Assembly: GCA_963719135.1 (NCBI GenBank)
Contig: CAVRAZ010000003.1
Coordinates: 310,001-374,000, forward strand
DNA length: 64,000 nucleotides
Reading direction: 5' to 3'
Source of the DNA: CAVRAZ01 sp963719135
GTDB lineage: Bacteria; Pseudomonadota; Gammaproteobacteria; DSM-19610
In this document: positions 1-8,197 of the stretch, one piece after another
Layout: every line of letters begins with the position of its first letter
How positions within the stretch are numbered: the first letter of the stretch is position 1
Program-made: the position numbers and the translations under genes
Notes under the pieces: generated by a model
The model's database searches: none
What the model was told of the DNA's origin: nothing
What the model saw: the letters and a program-made list of their open reading frames with translations, nothing else

Positions 1-273
1 GACCTGGAAGCCGGCCGGATTGACACCGGACAGCGCCGCGCGGATGGTGCTGTCCTTGCCGGCGGCGTCCAGCGCCTGGAACACCAGCAGCATCGAGTAT
101 GTGTCCGCCGCATACAGGCGGCGCTGCAGTTCGCCGAGTTCGTCGATCAGCTCTTCCAGGCGCTTCTTGTAGTCCTTCTTCTCCGGCCCCTCTTCCGGCG
201 CGGTCGGCTGCCGTTCGATCTTGAAATTGGCATCGAAGGGCACCAGGCAGGGGTTGTCGAGATAGGTTTCCAT
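1..273 (-). CDS. ppk2: Polyphosphate kinase 2 (PPK2), N-terminal part, cut by window edge
   Basis: The first 91 residues are visible; the gene runs off the left end. The N-terminus METYLDNPCLVPFD is followed by a charged stretch (residues about 25-45) and then the segment LLVFQALDAAGKDSTIRAA, which carries the Walker A region typical of PPK2 (QALDAAGKDST). PPK2 enzymes transfer phosphate between polyphosphate and nucleotides in the cytoplasm. The ATG at 271-273 is the only sensible start. The PPK2 class (ADP- or AMP-phosphorylating) cannot be told from this fragment. It lies upstream of nothing on its strand and is separated from the MOSC gene by 60 bases. Confidence 0.88.
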   Translation of the reverse strand, partial: METYLDNPCLVPFDANFKIERQPTAPEEGPEKKDYKKRLEELIDELGELQRRLYAADTYSMLLVFQALDAAGKDSTIRAALSGVNPAGFQV

Positions 274-333
274 GGTATGTCCTTGACGACGGAGACACCC
301 CAAGAGTACTGGATCGAATCCTCCGCCGCCAAC

Positions 334-1152
334 TCACGCGGGGTCGACGGCCAGGACGTCGACCGGATCGCCGACGCGGATGCGCCCCGGGATGCGCGGA
401 ATGAGATTGCGCCCGAAGAAGACGCCGTTGTCGCGGCGGCGATAGGTGCCCAGCGTGCGCAAGGGTTCCAGATCGGGATCCTTTTCTCCCGTGTCGGGAT
501 CGATGGTCGTGAACACACAGCGGGAACAGGGTTTCACGCCCTCGAGTTCGACCGCACCCACCCGGATGCGGCGCCAGCGGTCCTCGGCGTAGGCGTCGCA
601 GCCGCTGATCACCAGGTTGGGCCGAAAGCGCCGCATCGACACCGGCCGCGCCAGCCGGCCGTTGAGATCGGCCAGTGAGGCTTCGGAAATGACCAGCAGC
701 GGAAACCCGTCGGCAAGACTGACGCGGTCGCCGGCCTGCCCGTAGTCCGGGTTGACCGGCCGCAGGATGTCGTCGGTCATCCGCACCAGCCGGCAGTCGA
801 AGCCCAGATAGCGCGAAAACCAGGCATCGGCCGCGTCCGAGACCCGCGGCGCGTCCAGTCGATCCTTCCAGACCGTCACGCCGATCCGCTCGCCGCCCCC
901 GTCGGCCAGCGGCACGTCCAGCGCTTCGCATCCGGCCGCCGACACGCACAACCGGCCGCCCTCGAACCGGGTGTCGACCAGCGCCAGCCGCGGATGCTGA
1001 CGTGCGGTCACGAACTTGCCGTCACGGTCGACCAGCATCCAGCGCCGGTCCCAGGGCAGGCCGGCGGCCAGCACGTCGCTGGCGTCGAGCGCGATGCGCC
1101 GCGTCGATTTGATCGGATAGATATTGATCTCGGTGAGTTTCAACGCCCTCAC
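334..1152 (-). CDS. MOSC domain protein (YcbX-like, without ferredoxin tail)
   Basis: About 272 residues. The N-terminal beta-barrel domain begins LKLTEINIYPIKSTR (residues about 4-120), and the MOSC domain follows with the conserved Cys motif KPCSRCVFTTIDPDTG near residue 215. MOSC proteins bind a molybdenum-cofactor sulfide or transfer sulfur; E. coli YcbX reduces N-hydroxylated compounds but has an extra C-terminal [2Fe-2S] ferredoxin domain that is absent here. The GTG at 1152 overlaps the stop of the upstream hydroxylase gene (GTGA), so the two are probably translationally coupled; a TTG at 1143 is an alternative start. The same frame stays open far upstream, but that part is only the shadow of the hydroxylase gene. 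Confidence 0.85.
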   Translation of the reverse strand: MRALKLTEINIYPIKSTRRIALDASDVLAAGLPWDRRWMLVDRDGKFVTARQHPRLALVDTRFEGGRLCVSAAGCEALDVPLADGGGERIGVTVWKDRLDAPRVSDAADAWFSRYLGFDCRLVRMTDDILRPVNPDYGQAGDRVSLADGFPLLVISEASLADLNGRLARPVSMRRFRPNLVISGCDAYAEDRWRRIRVGAVELEGVKPCSRCVFTTIDPDTGEKDPDLEPLRTLGTYRRRDNGVFFGRNLIPRIPGRIRVGDPVDVLAVDPA

Positions 1153-2321
1153 AGCCCCATGGCGTAGCGCATGATGCGGTGCTTGAGCGGACCGGCGGCG
1201 TCGAAAATAGTGAGGCCGGCGCTGCGCAGAAACCGGACGGGCTGCGCCGAGACGCCGAACAGATGCTTGAAGCCGTCCATAGCCGTCATCATGGCGAGAT
1301 TGGGGCCCTTGCGCGCACGCTCGTAACGCCGCAGCACGGCATAGTCGCCCGGATTCCGGCCCTTGCGAATCGCGTCGGTCACCACGTCCGCCAGTTCGCG
1401 CACGTCGCCCAGACCGAGATTCACGCCCTGTCCGGCGAGCGGGTGAATCACGTGCGCGGCGTCGCCGATCAGGGCGACGCCCGGCTTGACGTAGCAGGCC
1501 GCGTGACGGCGCCGCAGCGGAAAGAGTTTGCGCTCGCCGCAGGCGATGACCTGCCCGAGCCGCAGGTCGAACGCCTGCGACAGCGCGCCACAGAACGTCG
1601 CGTTGTCCAGCGCCATCAACCGCTCGGCCTCGACGCGTTCGGCCGACCACACGATCGAGCTGCGCCCATCGGCCAGCGGCAGAAACGCCAGCGGACCGGT
1701 CGGCAGGAAGCGCTGCCAGGCCGTTTCCTTGTGGAGACGCTCGGTGGTGACGACGGCGACGATGGCGCGCTGCCCGTAGTCGTATTGGCGCAGGTGGATG
1801 CCGGCGGCGTCGCGCACCTGGGAATCGGCGCCGTCGGCGCCGACCAGCAGGCGGCCTTCCAGCACGCGCGCGTCGTCCAGCGTCACGCCGCCGTGGCCGG
1901 TGAACGTCTGCACCGGCGCCGTCCAGTGCAGCGCGACGCCGGGCATGGCGGCCAGCGCCTCGCACAGCGCCTTGACGATCACGCGCGCTTCGATGATGTG
2001 TCCGAGGTAAGGCTGGCCGACCTCGGCGCTGTCGAAATGCACGGCGCCGGAACCGCCGGCGTCCCAGACGCGCATCTCGCGGAAGGGGCTGACGCCCAGT
2101 TCCTTAAGGCGCGGCCAGATGCCGAGTTCGGCAAACAGCCGTTCGGACGCGCGCGTGATGGCGTAAACGCGAATATCCACCGTACCGGCGGGCCAGGTCA
2201 GTTCCGGCTCGCGCGCATCGACGAGCGTCACGGAAAGACCCGCGCCGCCCAGCCGCGCGGCCAGGCTGAGCCCGGCGACACCGCCGCCGACGATCAGAAC
2301 GTCCGCGACGGGCGCAGTCAT
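1149..2321 (-). CDS. ubiI: UbiH/UbiF/VisC-family FAD monooxygenase, probably UbiI
   Basis: A 390-residue flavin hydroxylase of ubiquinone biosynthesis. The dinucleotide-binding motif VGGGVAGLSLA is at residues about 11-21 and the second FAD motif LIGDAAHVIHPLAGQGVNLG near residue 290. It is the last ubiquinone gene of ygfB-pepP-ubiH-ubiI, the order known from E. coli, where this position holds UbiI (VisC), the C5 hydroxylase. UbiF (C6 hydroxylase) is the other possibility, but the window also has coq7 at 19.9 kb, an alternative enzyme for that step, so UbiI is more likely by inference. Its start overlaps the stop of ubiH by 4 bases. Confidence 0.82.
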   Translation of the reverse strand: MTAPVADVLIVGGGVAGLSLAARLGGAGLSVTLVDAREPELTWPAGTVDIRVYAITRASERLFAELGIWPRLKELGVSPFREMRVWDAGGSGAVHFDSAEVGQPYLGHIIEARVIVKALCEALAAMPGVALHWTAPVQTFTGHGGVTLDDARVLEGRLLVGADGADSQVRDAAGIHLRQYDYGQRAIVAVVTTERLHKETAWQRFLPTGPLAFLPLADGRSSIVWSAERVEAERLMALDNATFCGALSQAFDLRLGQVIACGERKLFPLRRRHAACYVKPGVALIGDAAHVIHPLAGQGVNLGLGDVRELADVVTDAIRKGRNPGDYAVLRRYERARKGPNLAMMTAMDGFKHLFGVSAQPVRFLRSAGLTIFDAAGPLKHRIMRYAMGL

Positions 2322-3550
2322 CGCAGCGGCAGCCCGCGCGCCAGGCGCGGCAGGCGCCCGGAACGCCCCATCGCCAGCCGGCCGAACCAGCGCTTGGCCG
2401 GCGGCAGCAGATCGAGCGCCAGCATGCCGGCGTCGCGCAGCAGGCCGATCGGCGCGAACGGCTGGGTGAACAGCCGCACCAGGCCGTCGGTGAACGCCAC
2501 CACCCGGCGCTGATCGCGCGCGCGCCAGGCGGCGTAATGGTTGAGCACCTGCTGATCACCGGGATCGCCGCCCTGGGCGATGGCGTCGACCACCACTTCC
2601 GCGAGCGCGGCCACGTCGCGCAGGCCCAGATTGAATCCCTGACCGGCCACCGGATGCAGCGTGTGCACGGCGTTGCCGATCAGGGCCAGCCGGGGACGGA
2701 CCGATTGCACGGCCTGCACCAGTTGCAACGGGTAGGCCTGACGGCTGCCGGCGCGCGTGAACGCACCCAGCCGATAGCCGAAGCGCGCCTGCACCGCGTT
2801 GAGGAAGGCGGCATCATCGAGCGCCATCGCCGCGTCGGCCTGTTCGGTCGGCACCGTCCACACCAGCGCACAGCGCTCGCCGGTCATCGGCAGCAGCGCC
2901 ATGGGGCCGGTATCGGTAAAGCGCTCGTAGGCGACGTTGCGGTGGGGGCGTTCGGTGCTGAGATTGGCGATGATGGCGGTCTGGTGATAGTCCAGCATAC
3001 GCGTTTCGATGCCCAGCCGGGCGCGCACGCCGGACTGTGCGCCGTCGGCGGCGACCAGCAGCGGCGCAGCCAGGGTGAATTCGGCCTCCGGCGCCGCCAG
3101 CGTCGCCTCCACGCGGTCGCGGCCCACAGCGAAATCCACCAGTCGTGCGCCGGCAGCGATCCGCACGGTGTCGAGCGACGCCAGCCGGTCGATGAGCGCC
3201 GCGCCGAGGACCCGCGCCGGTGCGACATAGCCGAGCGCCGGCACGCCCTCCTCGGTGTGGCGCAGCCGGGTGAATCCGAAGCGGCCGCGATCGGACACGT
3301 GGATGGTGTGGATGGGACAGACGTTGGGCGCCAGCACCTCCCAGAGACCCAGACCGGCAAACACCTGCTGCGAACCCGCGGCCAGCGCGATGCTGCGTTC
3401 GTCGTAATTGGGCTGCTGATCGATCGAGAACCCCGCCGACTCGACCAGCGTCACGCGCACCCCGCTCTGCCCGAGCGCGACCGCGAGACTTGCGCCGACC
3501 AGTCCGCCGCCGACGATCAGCACCGGGTTGTCGCCGTCTCTAGCAGCCAT
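2318..3550 (-). CDS. ubiH: 2-octaprenyl-6-methoxyphenol hydroxylase UbiH
   Basis: A 410-residue FAD monooxygenase that hydroxylates C1 of the ubiquinone precursor ring. It shows the N-terminal Rossmann motif VGGGLVGASLA and the second FAD motif LIGNAVHTLHPVAGQGFNLG. The Asn in place of Asp (GN rather than GD) is characteristic of UbiH and separates it from the UbiI-like neighbour, which has GDAAH. The start ATG lies 11 bases inside the end of pepP and the stop overlaps the start of the next hydroxylase, so pepP-ubiH-ubiI form one tightly packed operon on the minus strand. Confidence 0.93.
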   Translation of the reverse strand: MAARDGDNPVLIVGGGLVGASLAVALGQSGVRVTLVESAGFSIDQQPNYDERSIALAAGSQQVFAGLGLWEVLAPNVCPIHTIHVSDRGRFGFTRLRHTEEGVPALGYVAPARVLGAALIDRLASLDTVRIAAGARLVDFAVGRDRVEATLAAPEAEFTLAAPLLVAADGAQSGVRARLGIETRMLDYHQTAIIANLSTERPHRNVAYERFTDTGPMALLPMTGERCALVWTVPTEQADAAMALDDAAFLNAVQARFGYRLGAFTRAGSRQAYPLQLVQAVQSVRPRLALIGNAVHTLHPVAGQGFNLGLRDVAALAEVVVDAIAQGGDPGDQQVLNHYAAWRARDQRRVVAFTDGLVRLFTQPFAPIGLLRDAGMLALDLLPPAKRWFGRLAMGRSGRLPRLARGLPLR

Positions 3551-4847
3551 TCATGATCGCTTCGATGTCGGCCACGCTTTTCGGCGCCGCCTTGCTCAGA
3601 ATGTCGTGACCGTCGCGGGTGACCAGCACGTCGTCTTCGATGCGCACGCCGATGTTCCACCATTTGCGCGCGATGCCTTTGCTGCGCGCCGCGATGTACA
3701 GGCCCGGCTCGACGGTCAGCACCATGCCCGGCTCGAGCACGCGCCATTCTTCGCCGACCTTGTAGTCGCCGACGTCGTGCACGTCGAGCCCGAGCCAGTG
3801 ACCGGTGCGGTGCATGTAGAACCGGCGATAGGCCTGGTCCTTGATCAGCTTGGGCGTGCGGCCTTTCAACAGGCCGAGTTTCACCAGCCCGCGCGTGAGC
3901 GTTTTTACCGCCGCCTGGTGCGGCGCATTCCAGTGATTGCCGGGATAGACTTCCTCGATCGCGGCGTACTGCGCGTCGAGCACCAGTTCATAGATCGTCC
4001 GCTGCGTCCTGCTGAAGCGGCCGTTGACCGGAAAGGTGCGGGTGACGTCGGAGGCATAGCCTTCGTTTTCCATGCCGGCGTCGATCAGCAGCAGGTCGCC
4101 GTTTTCCAGCGGCGCGTTGTTTTCCGTGTAGTGCAGGATGCAGCCGTTGGCGCCGCCGCCGACGATGCACGGATACGCGGGTTCGCCGCCGGCCTCCCTG
4201 AAGGCCTGCAGAAACACCGATTCGATTTCATATTCCATCATGCCCGGCCGGCAGGTCTCCATCGCGCGCTGGTGGGCGCCTGCGGCGACGTTGGCCGCCT
4301 GGCGCATGACCTTGATCTCGGCCCGGCTCTTGTAGAGCCGCATGTCGTGGAGCAGGTGTTCGAGCGACACGAATTCCTCCGGCGCGCGATGGCCGGCGCG
4401 TGAACCGCTGCGGATGCGGTTGACCCAGTCCATCAGCCGCTTGTCGAACTCGGGCACCGCGCCCATCGTATAGAACACCCGGTCGCGGCCTTCGAGCAGC
4501 CCGGGCAGGATGTCGTCGATATCCGCGATCGGAAACGCGTCGTCGGCAGCGTACCGCTCCACCGCGCCGTCGGGTCCCGCGCGGCGCCCGTGCCAGGTCT
4601 CCATCGCCGGATCGCGGTCGCGGCAGAACAACAGATACTCGCCGTGCCTGCGGCCGGGAACCAGCACGGCGACCGCCTCGGGTTCGGAAAACCCCGTCAG
4701 ATAGAGAAAGTCGCTGTCCGGCCGGAACGGATACTCGACGTCGCGGTTGCGCACCCGGACGGGACTGGTCGGCACGATGGCGATGGCGTCGCCGCCCATC
4801 ATGCGCATCAACTGCTTGCGGCGGCGTGCGAATTCTTTCTGATCCAT
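3540..4847 (-). CDS. pepP: Xaa-Pro aminopeptidase P
   Basis: A 435-residue M24 metallopeptidase that removes N-terminal residues preceding proline. The N-terminal creatinase-like domain (MDQKEFARRRKQLMRMM) is followed by the pita-bread catalytic domain. Likely metal ligands are in LLIDAGMENEGYASDVTRTF, HRTGHWLGLDVHD, VLTVEPGLYIA and VRIEDD. The ATG at 4845-4847 is preferred: it has an AGGG ribosome-binding sequence about 10 bases upstream and matches the family's N-terminus. The in-frame ATG ten codons earlier falls in the dispersed repeat at 4863-4985. Confidence 0.95.
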   Translation of the reverse strand: MDQKEFARRRKQLMRMMGGDAIAIVPTSPVRVRNRDVEYPFRPDSDFLYLTGFSEPEAVAVLVPGRRHGEYLLFCRDRDPAMETWHGRRAGPDGAVERYAADDAFPIADIDDILPGLLEGRDRVFYTMGAVPEFDKRLMDWVNRIRSGSRAGHRAPEEFVSLEHLLHDMRLYKSRAEIKVMRQAANVAAGAHQRAMETCRPGMMEYEIESVFLQAFREAGGEPAYPCIVGGGANGCILHYTENNAPLENGDLLLIDAGMENEGYASDVTRTFPVNGRFSRTQRTIYELVLDAQYAAIEEVYPGNHWNAPHQAAVKTLTRGLVKLGLLKGRTPKLIKDQAYRRFYMHRTGHWLGLDVHDVGDYKVGEEWRVLEPGMVLTVEPGLYIAARSKGIARKWWNIGVRIEDDVLVTRDGHDILSKAAPKSVADIEAIMNGC

Positions 4848-4862
4848 AGACGTGCCCTGACT

Positions 4863-4985
4863 AGAAGACTGTTGCAAACGCTTCAGACGGGTGCGAGACG
4901 CGGCGAAGTCCGGCGAAAAAGCGCGGTCGACACCCGCTGCGCGGGCCCCTTGAGCCGGTTTTCGACGTAGGATCGTACCGCATGA
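4863..4985 (-). repeat. Dispersed ~120-bp repeat, copy 1
   Basis: Read on the minus strand it begins CATGCGGTACGATCC and continues through CCGGCTCAA, GCGCTTTTTCGC and TCTCGC to CAACAGTCTTCTAG. It aligns along its whole length with 32789-32915 and more weakly with 20536-20655. Here it fills the gap between ygfB and pepP within the operon. Confidence 0.75.
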
Positions 4986-5003
4986 AGGGCGATCGACCGT
5001 CTG

Positions 5004-5567
5004 CTAGTGCAGCGGTGCGGAAAGGTTGACCGGCTGCAGCGCATCGACGATCAGCAGCACGCCCATCCGCACGTACTCGACGATCTCGGTGAAGGCGGCT
5101 TCGTCTTCCTCGCCGGTCTCGTCCAGGTCGAACTCGGCGTGGTAGATTTCGCTGAAGTCGCCGAGCAGTTCGTTGACCTCGCCCGAGAGACCGTCGGTAT
5201 CCGACAAACCGCCGAAGGCCAGCCCCGTCAGAAAGCCCTGGCACCATTGCCCGAGCCTGTCCGCGCGGATGTTCAGCGGCTCGACATCGCCGGGCAACAG
5301 CAGCGCAAAGCGCAGGTCGTCGCTGCGCAACTGCGCCTGGGCGCTCCGGTAGAGGTCGCCCAGCAGCCGGCGGGACCGGTCCAGCGCGGCACCCGGCGGC
5401 GCCCGCTCGCCCAGCAATTCCCGTTCCCAGGTCGGCGGTTCGGCGGCGCCCGCCGCGCAGATGAGCCCGCACAGAAAACCGTGGCTGTCGGCCGCGTCGG
5501 CGCAGGCGCCGACGCCGGCAAGTGCGGATTCGAGCTGTTCGAAAGCGATGTCGGCGGCAGCCTTCAT
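5004..5567 (-). CDS. ygfB: UPF0149 family protein YgfB
   Basis: A 187-residue all-helical protein of the UPF0149 (YgfB/YecA) family. Recognisable conserved stretches are the N-terminal SHGFLCGLICA, the WCQGFLTGLAFGG motif near residue 110 and the acidic C-terminal segment ending in EYVRMGVLLIVDAL. The ATG at 5567 opens the operon ygfB-pepP-ubiH-ubiI, an order widely kept in gammaproteobacteria. In Pseudomonas, YgfB acts as a regulator affecting beta-lactamase induction; no function can be inferred here beyond family membership. It is transcribed away from the zapA/6S/fau block. Confidence 0.92.
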   Translation of the reverse strand: MKAAADIAFEQLESALAGVGACADAADSHGFLCGLICAAGAAEPPTWERELLGERAPPGAALDRSRRLLGDLYRSAQAQLRSDDLRFALLLPGDVEPLNIRADRLGQWCQGFLTGLAFGGLSDTDGLSGEVNELLGDFSEIYHAEFDLDETGEEDEAAFTEIVEYVRMGVLLIVDALQPVNLSAPLH

Positions 5568-5640
5568 GACCCCGGATTATGGCATATCGCCGCGATAATG
5601 GGGCGTTGACCGGCCGTGATACCCGCAATATAGTGCGCTA

Positions 5641-5874
5641 ATGATCAATACGACCCCGCAATCAATCACCGAACAGGAACTCCGCAAACTGGAAGGCCGG
5701 CTCGAGGAGCTGGTCAGTACCATCCATCGCCTGAAGGATGAAAACCGTTCGCTGCGGCATCAGCAGGAATCCCTGGTGACGGAACGCGCCGGGCTGATCG
5801 AAAAGAACGAACTGGCCCGATCCCGCGTCGAAGCGATGATCAACCGGCTCAAGGCGATGGAACACGGGGCATGA
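5641..5874 (+). CDS. ZapB-like coiled-coil protein (TIGR02449 type)
   Basis: A 77-residue, strongly charged protein that is coiled coil almost throughout (ELRKLEGRLEELVSTIHRLK, then an E/R/L heptad-like pattern to residue 70). Small proteins of this kind sit directly upstream of zapA in many gammaproteobacteria and are annotated as TIGR02449 or ZapB-like. A role in cell division is inferred from context only. The stop overlaps the zapA start (ATGA), suggesting coupled translation. Confidence 0.85.
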   Translation: MINTTPQSITEQELRKLEGRLEELVSTIHRLKDENRSLRHQQESLVTERAGLIEKNELARSRVEAMINRLKAMEHGA

Positions 5875-6185
5875 GCGCCACGTCCCGCCCGACCCGGGTC
5901 CATATCCTGGACAAGGAATATCTGATCTCCTGCCCGGAAAACGAACGCGACGCGCTGTTTGCATCCGCCGAATACCTGACGGAAAAGATGCGCGAGATCC
6001 GCGACACCGGCAAGATCGTCGGCATCGATCGCATCGCCGTGATCGCCGCGTTGAACATCGCGCACGAACTGCTGGATATTCGCAACGGCCGCGATGATTT
6101 CCAGCACAGTCTCAACGACCGTCTGCGCATGCTGCAGGAAAAGATCGACTCGGCCATCAGTCAGGGCCGGCAGTTGGAATTCTAG
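5871..6185 (+). CDS. zapA: Cell division protein ZapA
   Basis: A 104-residue protein. The N-terminal part (THVHILDKEYLISCPENER-like, residues about 8-30) matches the ZapA globular head, and the C-terminal half (residues about 55-100) is a long helix that forms the tetramerisation coiled coil. ZapA cross-links FtsZ filaments at midcell. It overlaps the upstream ZapB-like gene by 4 bases and is followed by 6S RNA and fau, the zapA-ssrS-fau order known from E. coli. Confidence 0.93.
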   Translation: MSATSRPTRVHILDKEYLISCPENERDALFASAEYLTEKMREIRDTGKIVGIDRIAVIAALNIAHELLDIRNGRDDFQHSLNDRLRMLQEKIDSAISQGRQLEF

Positions 6186-6190
6186 CAGGC

Positions 6191-6219
6191 TGTTGCATCC
6201 GGCGTGTTGGCGCTATAAT
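6191..6219 (+). promoter_or_regulatory. Sigma70 promoter of 6S RNA
   Basis: A perfect -10 box TATAAT is at 6214-6219. The -35 region is TGTTGC at 6191-6196 (17-base spacer) or, in an overlapping register, TTGCAT at 6193-6198 (15-base spacer). The predicted start near 6226 is the expected 5' end of the 6S RNA. Confidence 0.75.
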
Positions 6220-6225
6220 GGTAAT

Positions 6226-6413
6226 CGCATCCCCTGCTGTGCACGTCAGCGGTTACGTTTTACCTTGAGCCTAATTATTGCCTTGGGGAACGACGTTCCG
6301 CACGGCTTGTGAGCACGTCCGCCACGCGCGGAAAGCCTGATGGCCTGCAGCCAGTTCCCACCTGAACCTTTGGTTCAAGGGCAATAATCGCAACGGCACG
6401 AGCGGAGGATGCA
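6226..6413 (+). ncRNA. ssrS: 6S RNA
   Basis: About 188 nt between zapA and fau, the classical place of ssrS. The 5' segment GCATCC pairs with GGATGC at 6408-6413, closing a long stem. Conserved blocks are visible in the order known from E. coli 6S: CCTTGAGCC, GTGAGCACGTCCG followed by GGAAAGCCTGATG, and near the 3' end CCTGAACCTTTGGTTCAAGG. 6S RNA mimics an open promoter and binds sigma70 RNA polymerase in stationary phase. The exact ends are estimated from the promoter and the closing stem. Confidence 0.9.
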
Positions 6414-6437
6414 CCCTCCACAGGTGTCACAACCGTC

Positions 6438-7043
6438 ATGACCAGCCGCGCCGAACAACGCACCGCAGTCCGCAGCCGGCGCCGCCGGCTTTCGTCCGCC
6501 GAACGCAGCACGGCCGCGCACGCCGCCGCAGACGCGTTTGTCCATACGCGCTTGTTCACCAACAGCGGCCGCATCGCGCTGTATATGGCGGTCGACTGCG
6601 AACTGGACACCGGTCCGCTCATCGAGTGCTGCTGGCACAGCGGCAAGTCGGTCTATCTGCCGGTGTTGTCCTCCGATCGTCACGCCCGTCTCGATTTCGT
6701 GCGCTATCATCGGCACAGCCTTCTGCGGCCGAACCGATTCGGCATACCGGAGCCGGTCGCGCTGCGCGGCGACACGCTGTCCGCGCGCGCACTGGATCTG
6801 GTGCTGACGCCGCTGGTCGGGTTCGATGTCCAGGGCAACCGGCTGGGCATGGGCGGCGGGTTTTACGACCGGACCTTCGCCTTTCTGCGTAATCGCCGGC
6901 ACTGGAAGAAACCCCGCCTGATCGGTCTGGCCTACGGTTTCCAGCAGTTCGCAGCGCTGGGCCGCGAGGCCTGGGACGTGCCGCTCGACGGGGTGATCAC
7001 CGAAACCGGCTATCTGGCCTGCGCGGGGGTGAATGGAACATGA
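6438..7043 (+). CDS. fau: 5-formyltetrahydrofolate cyclo-ligase
   Basis: A 201-residue protein converting 5-formyl-THF to 5,10-methenyl-THF with ATP, in one-carbon metabolism. The family signature GMGGGFYDRTFAF lies near residue 137. The N-terminus is rich in Arg (RSRRRRLSSAE), as is usual for this family. It follows 6S RNA directly, as ygfA follows ssrS in E. coli, so it may be expressed from the same promoter by read-through. The stop overlaps the start of the EVE gene by 4 bases. Confidence 0.93.
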   Translation: MTSRAEQRTAVRSRRRRLSSAERSTAAHAAADAFVHTRLFTNSGRIALYMAVDCELDTGPLIECCWHSGKSVYLPVLSSDRHARLDFVRYHRHSLLRPNRFGIPEPVALRGDTLSARALDLVLTPLVGFDVQGNRLGMGGGFYDRTFAFLRNRRHWKKPRLIGLAYGFQQFAALGREAWDVPLDGVITETGYLACAGVNGT

Positions 7044-7510
7044 ACCACTGGCTGATGAAATCCGAGCCCGAGGTCTTCGGCATCGACCACCTCAAGGCCA
7101 TGCCGAAGAAGACCGAGCACTGGGACGGTGTGCGCAACTATCAGGCGCGCAACATGCTGCGCGACCAGATGAAAAAGGGCGACCTGGCGTTCTACTATCA
7201 TTCGAACTGCGACGAACCGGGTATCGTCGGCATCGTGAAAGTGGTGCGCGAGGGTTACCCGGACCGCACGGCGTTCGACCCCGAAAGCAGGCATTACGAC
7301 CCGAAGAGCGATCCCGACAACCCGCGCTGGTACATGGTCGACGTGCAATTTCAGCGCACGCTGAAACGCGTCGTGACGCTGAACGAACTCAAGCAGCATC
7401 CGCAAATGCAGGACTGCCCGCTGGTGCGCCGCGGCAACCGCCTGTCGGTCATGCCGATCACGAAAGCGCAGTGGGATTGCGTGCTGGAACTGGAGAAATC
7501 GGCGGTGTAA
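7040..7510 (+). CDS. EVE domain protein
   Basis: A 156-residue single-domain protein. The beginning NHWLMKSEPEVFGIDHL and the internal WDGVRNYQARNMLRDQMKKGD and GIVGIVKVVREGYPD segments are typical of bacterial EVE proteins (PF01878), which are PUA-like folds thought to recognise modified bases. Its start overlaps the fau stop (ATGA), so it is probably the last gene of zapA-ssrS-fau-EVE. Its substrate is unknown. The inverted-repeat element at 7529-8190 begins 18 bases after its stop. Confidence 0.92.
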   Translation: MNHWLMKSEPEVFGIDHLKAMPKKTEHWDGVRNYQARNMLRDQMKKGDLAFYYHSNCDEPGIVGIVKVVREGYPDRTAFDPESRHYDPKSDPDNPRWYMVDVQFQRTLKRVVTLNELKQHPQMQDCPLVRRGNRLSVMPITKAQWDCVLELEKSAV

Positions 7511-7528
7511 GGCTGCGAAGGTATCGAT

Positions 7529-8190
7529 TGACCGCTAAGGACGCCAAGGACGCGAAGGAAAAACACCTTTAACCTTTAACCACGAAGGACACGAAGGTAA
7601 ACATTGTCACGCCACCTTCGATCGAGTCGTCGTGCCGGCGAAGGCTGTCATGCAGTTGACCCGGCCGCGCTGGAGTCGCAGCATATTCCACTGTAGCGAA
7701 TCTTTGCAGCTTCGCAGTCCTCGTGCTGCCATGGCGTGCGCAAGCTCCGACGTACTGTTGTCATCGGGGTGACCGTGCAGGCTGAACTCCAGGACCTCTG
7801 GATTACGGCCTTCGCCGTCATAACAAGTCCAATAGAAGCTCTTTGATATTCTTACCTTCGTGGCCTTTGTGTCCTTCGTGGTTAAAGGTTGGAGGTTAAA
7901 AGGAAATGGCACTTACTCAAGCCCGGAACTGCCGTCATCCCGGCGAAGGCCGGGATCCAGAATCTACAATAGTGGCAGTTTTCCTGGATTCCGGCCTTCG
8001 CCGGAATGACGAAACCCCTGAATTCAGAGTTAAGTAAGCGCCATGCCGGGTCAACTGCATGACAGCCTTCGCCGGCACGACGACTCGACCGAAGGTGGCT
8101 TGACAATGTTTACCTTCGTGTCCTTTGTGTCCTTCGTGGTTAAAGGTTAAAGGTGTTTTTCCTTCGCGTCCTTGGCGTCCTTAGCGGTTA
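7529..8190. repeat. Long inverted-repeat element, copy 1 (arms of about 135-145 bp)
   Basis: The left arm 7529-7664 and the right arm about 8044-8190 are reverse complements with only a few mismatches and one 9-base indel inside an AAGGACACA run. Each arm starts with ACCGCTAAGGACGCCAAGG, passes through TTTAACCACGAAGGACAC, and ends in a unique stretch (GTGCCGGCGAAGGCTGTCA). The centre of about 380 bases has no convincing ORF. It carries another TTAACCACGAAGGACAC block (about 7853-7890, inverted) and a separate palindromic repeat at 7934-8010. The element lies between the EVE gene and ilvA, which converge. Confidence 0.85.
7934..8010. repeat. REP-like palindromic repeat
   Basis: The half-sites GTCATCCCGGCGAAGGCCGG (7934 on) and CCGGCCTTCGCCGGAATGAC (ending at 8010) face each other across about 24 bases. 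Each half is itself a short hairpin. This resembles the GTCATTCCGGCGAAAGCCGG repeat widespread in proteobacteria. A related single half-site occurs near 31290-31317. Confidence 0.7.
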
Positions 8191-8197
8191 TTTCGAG

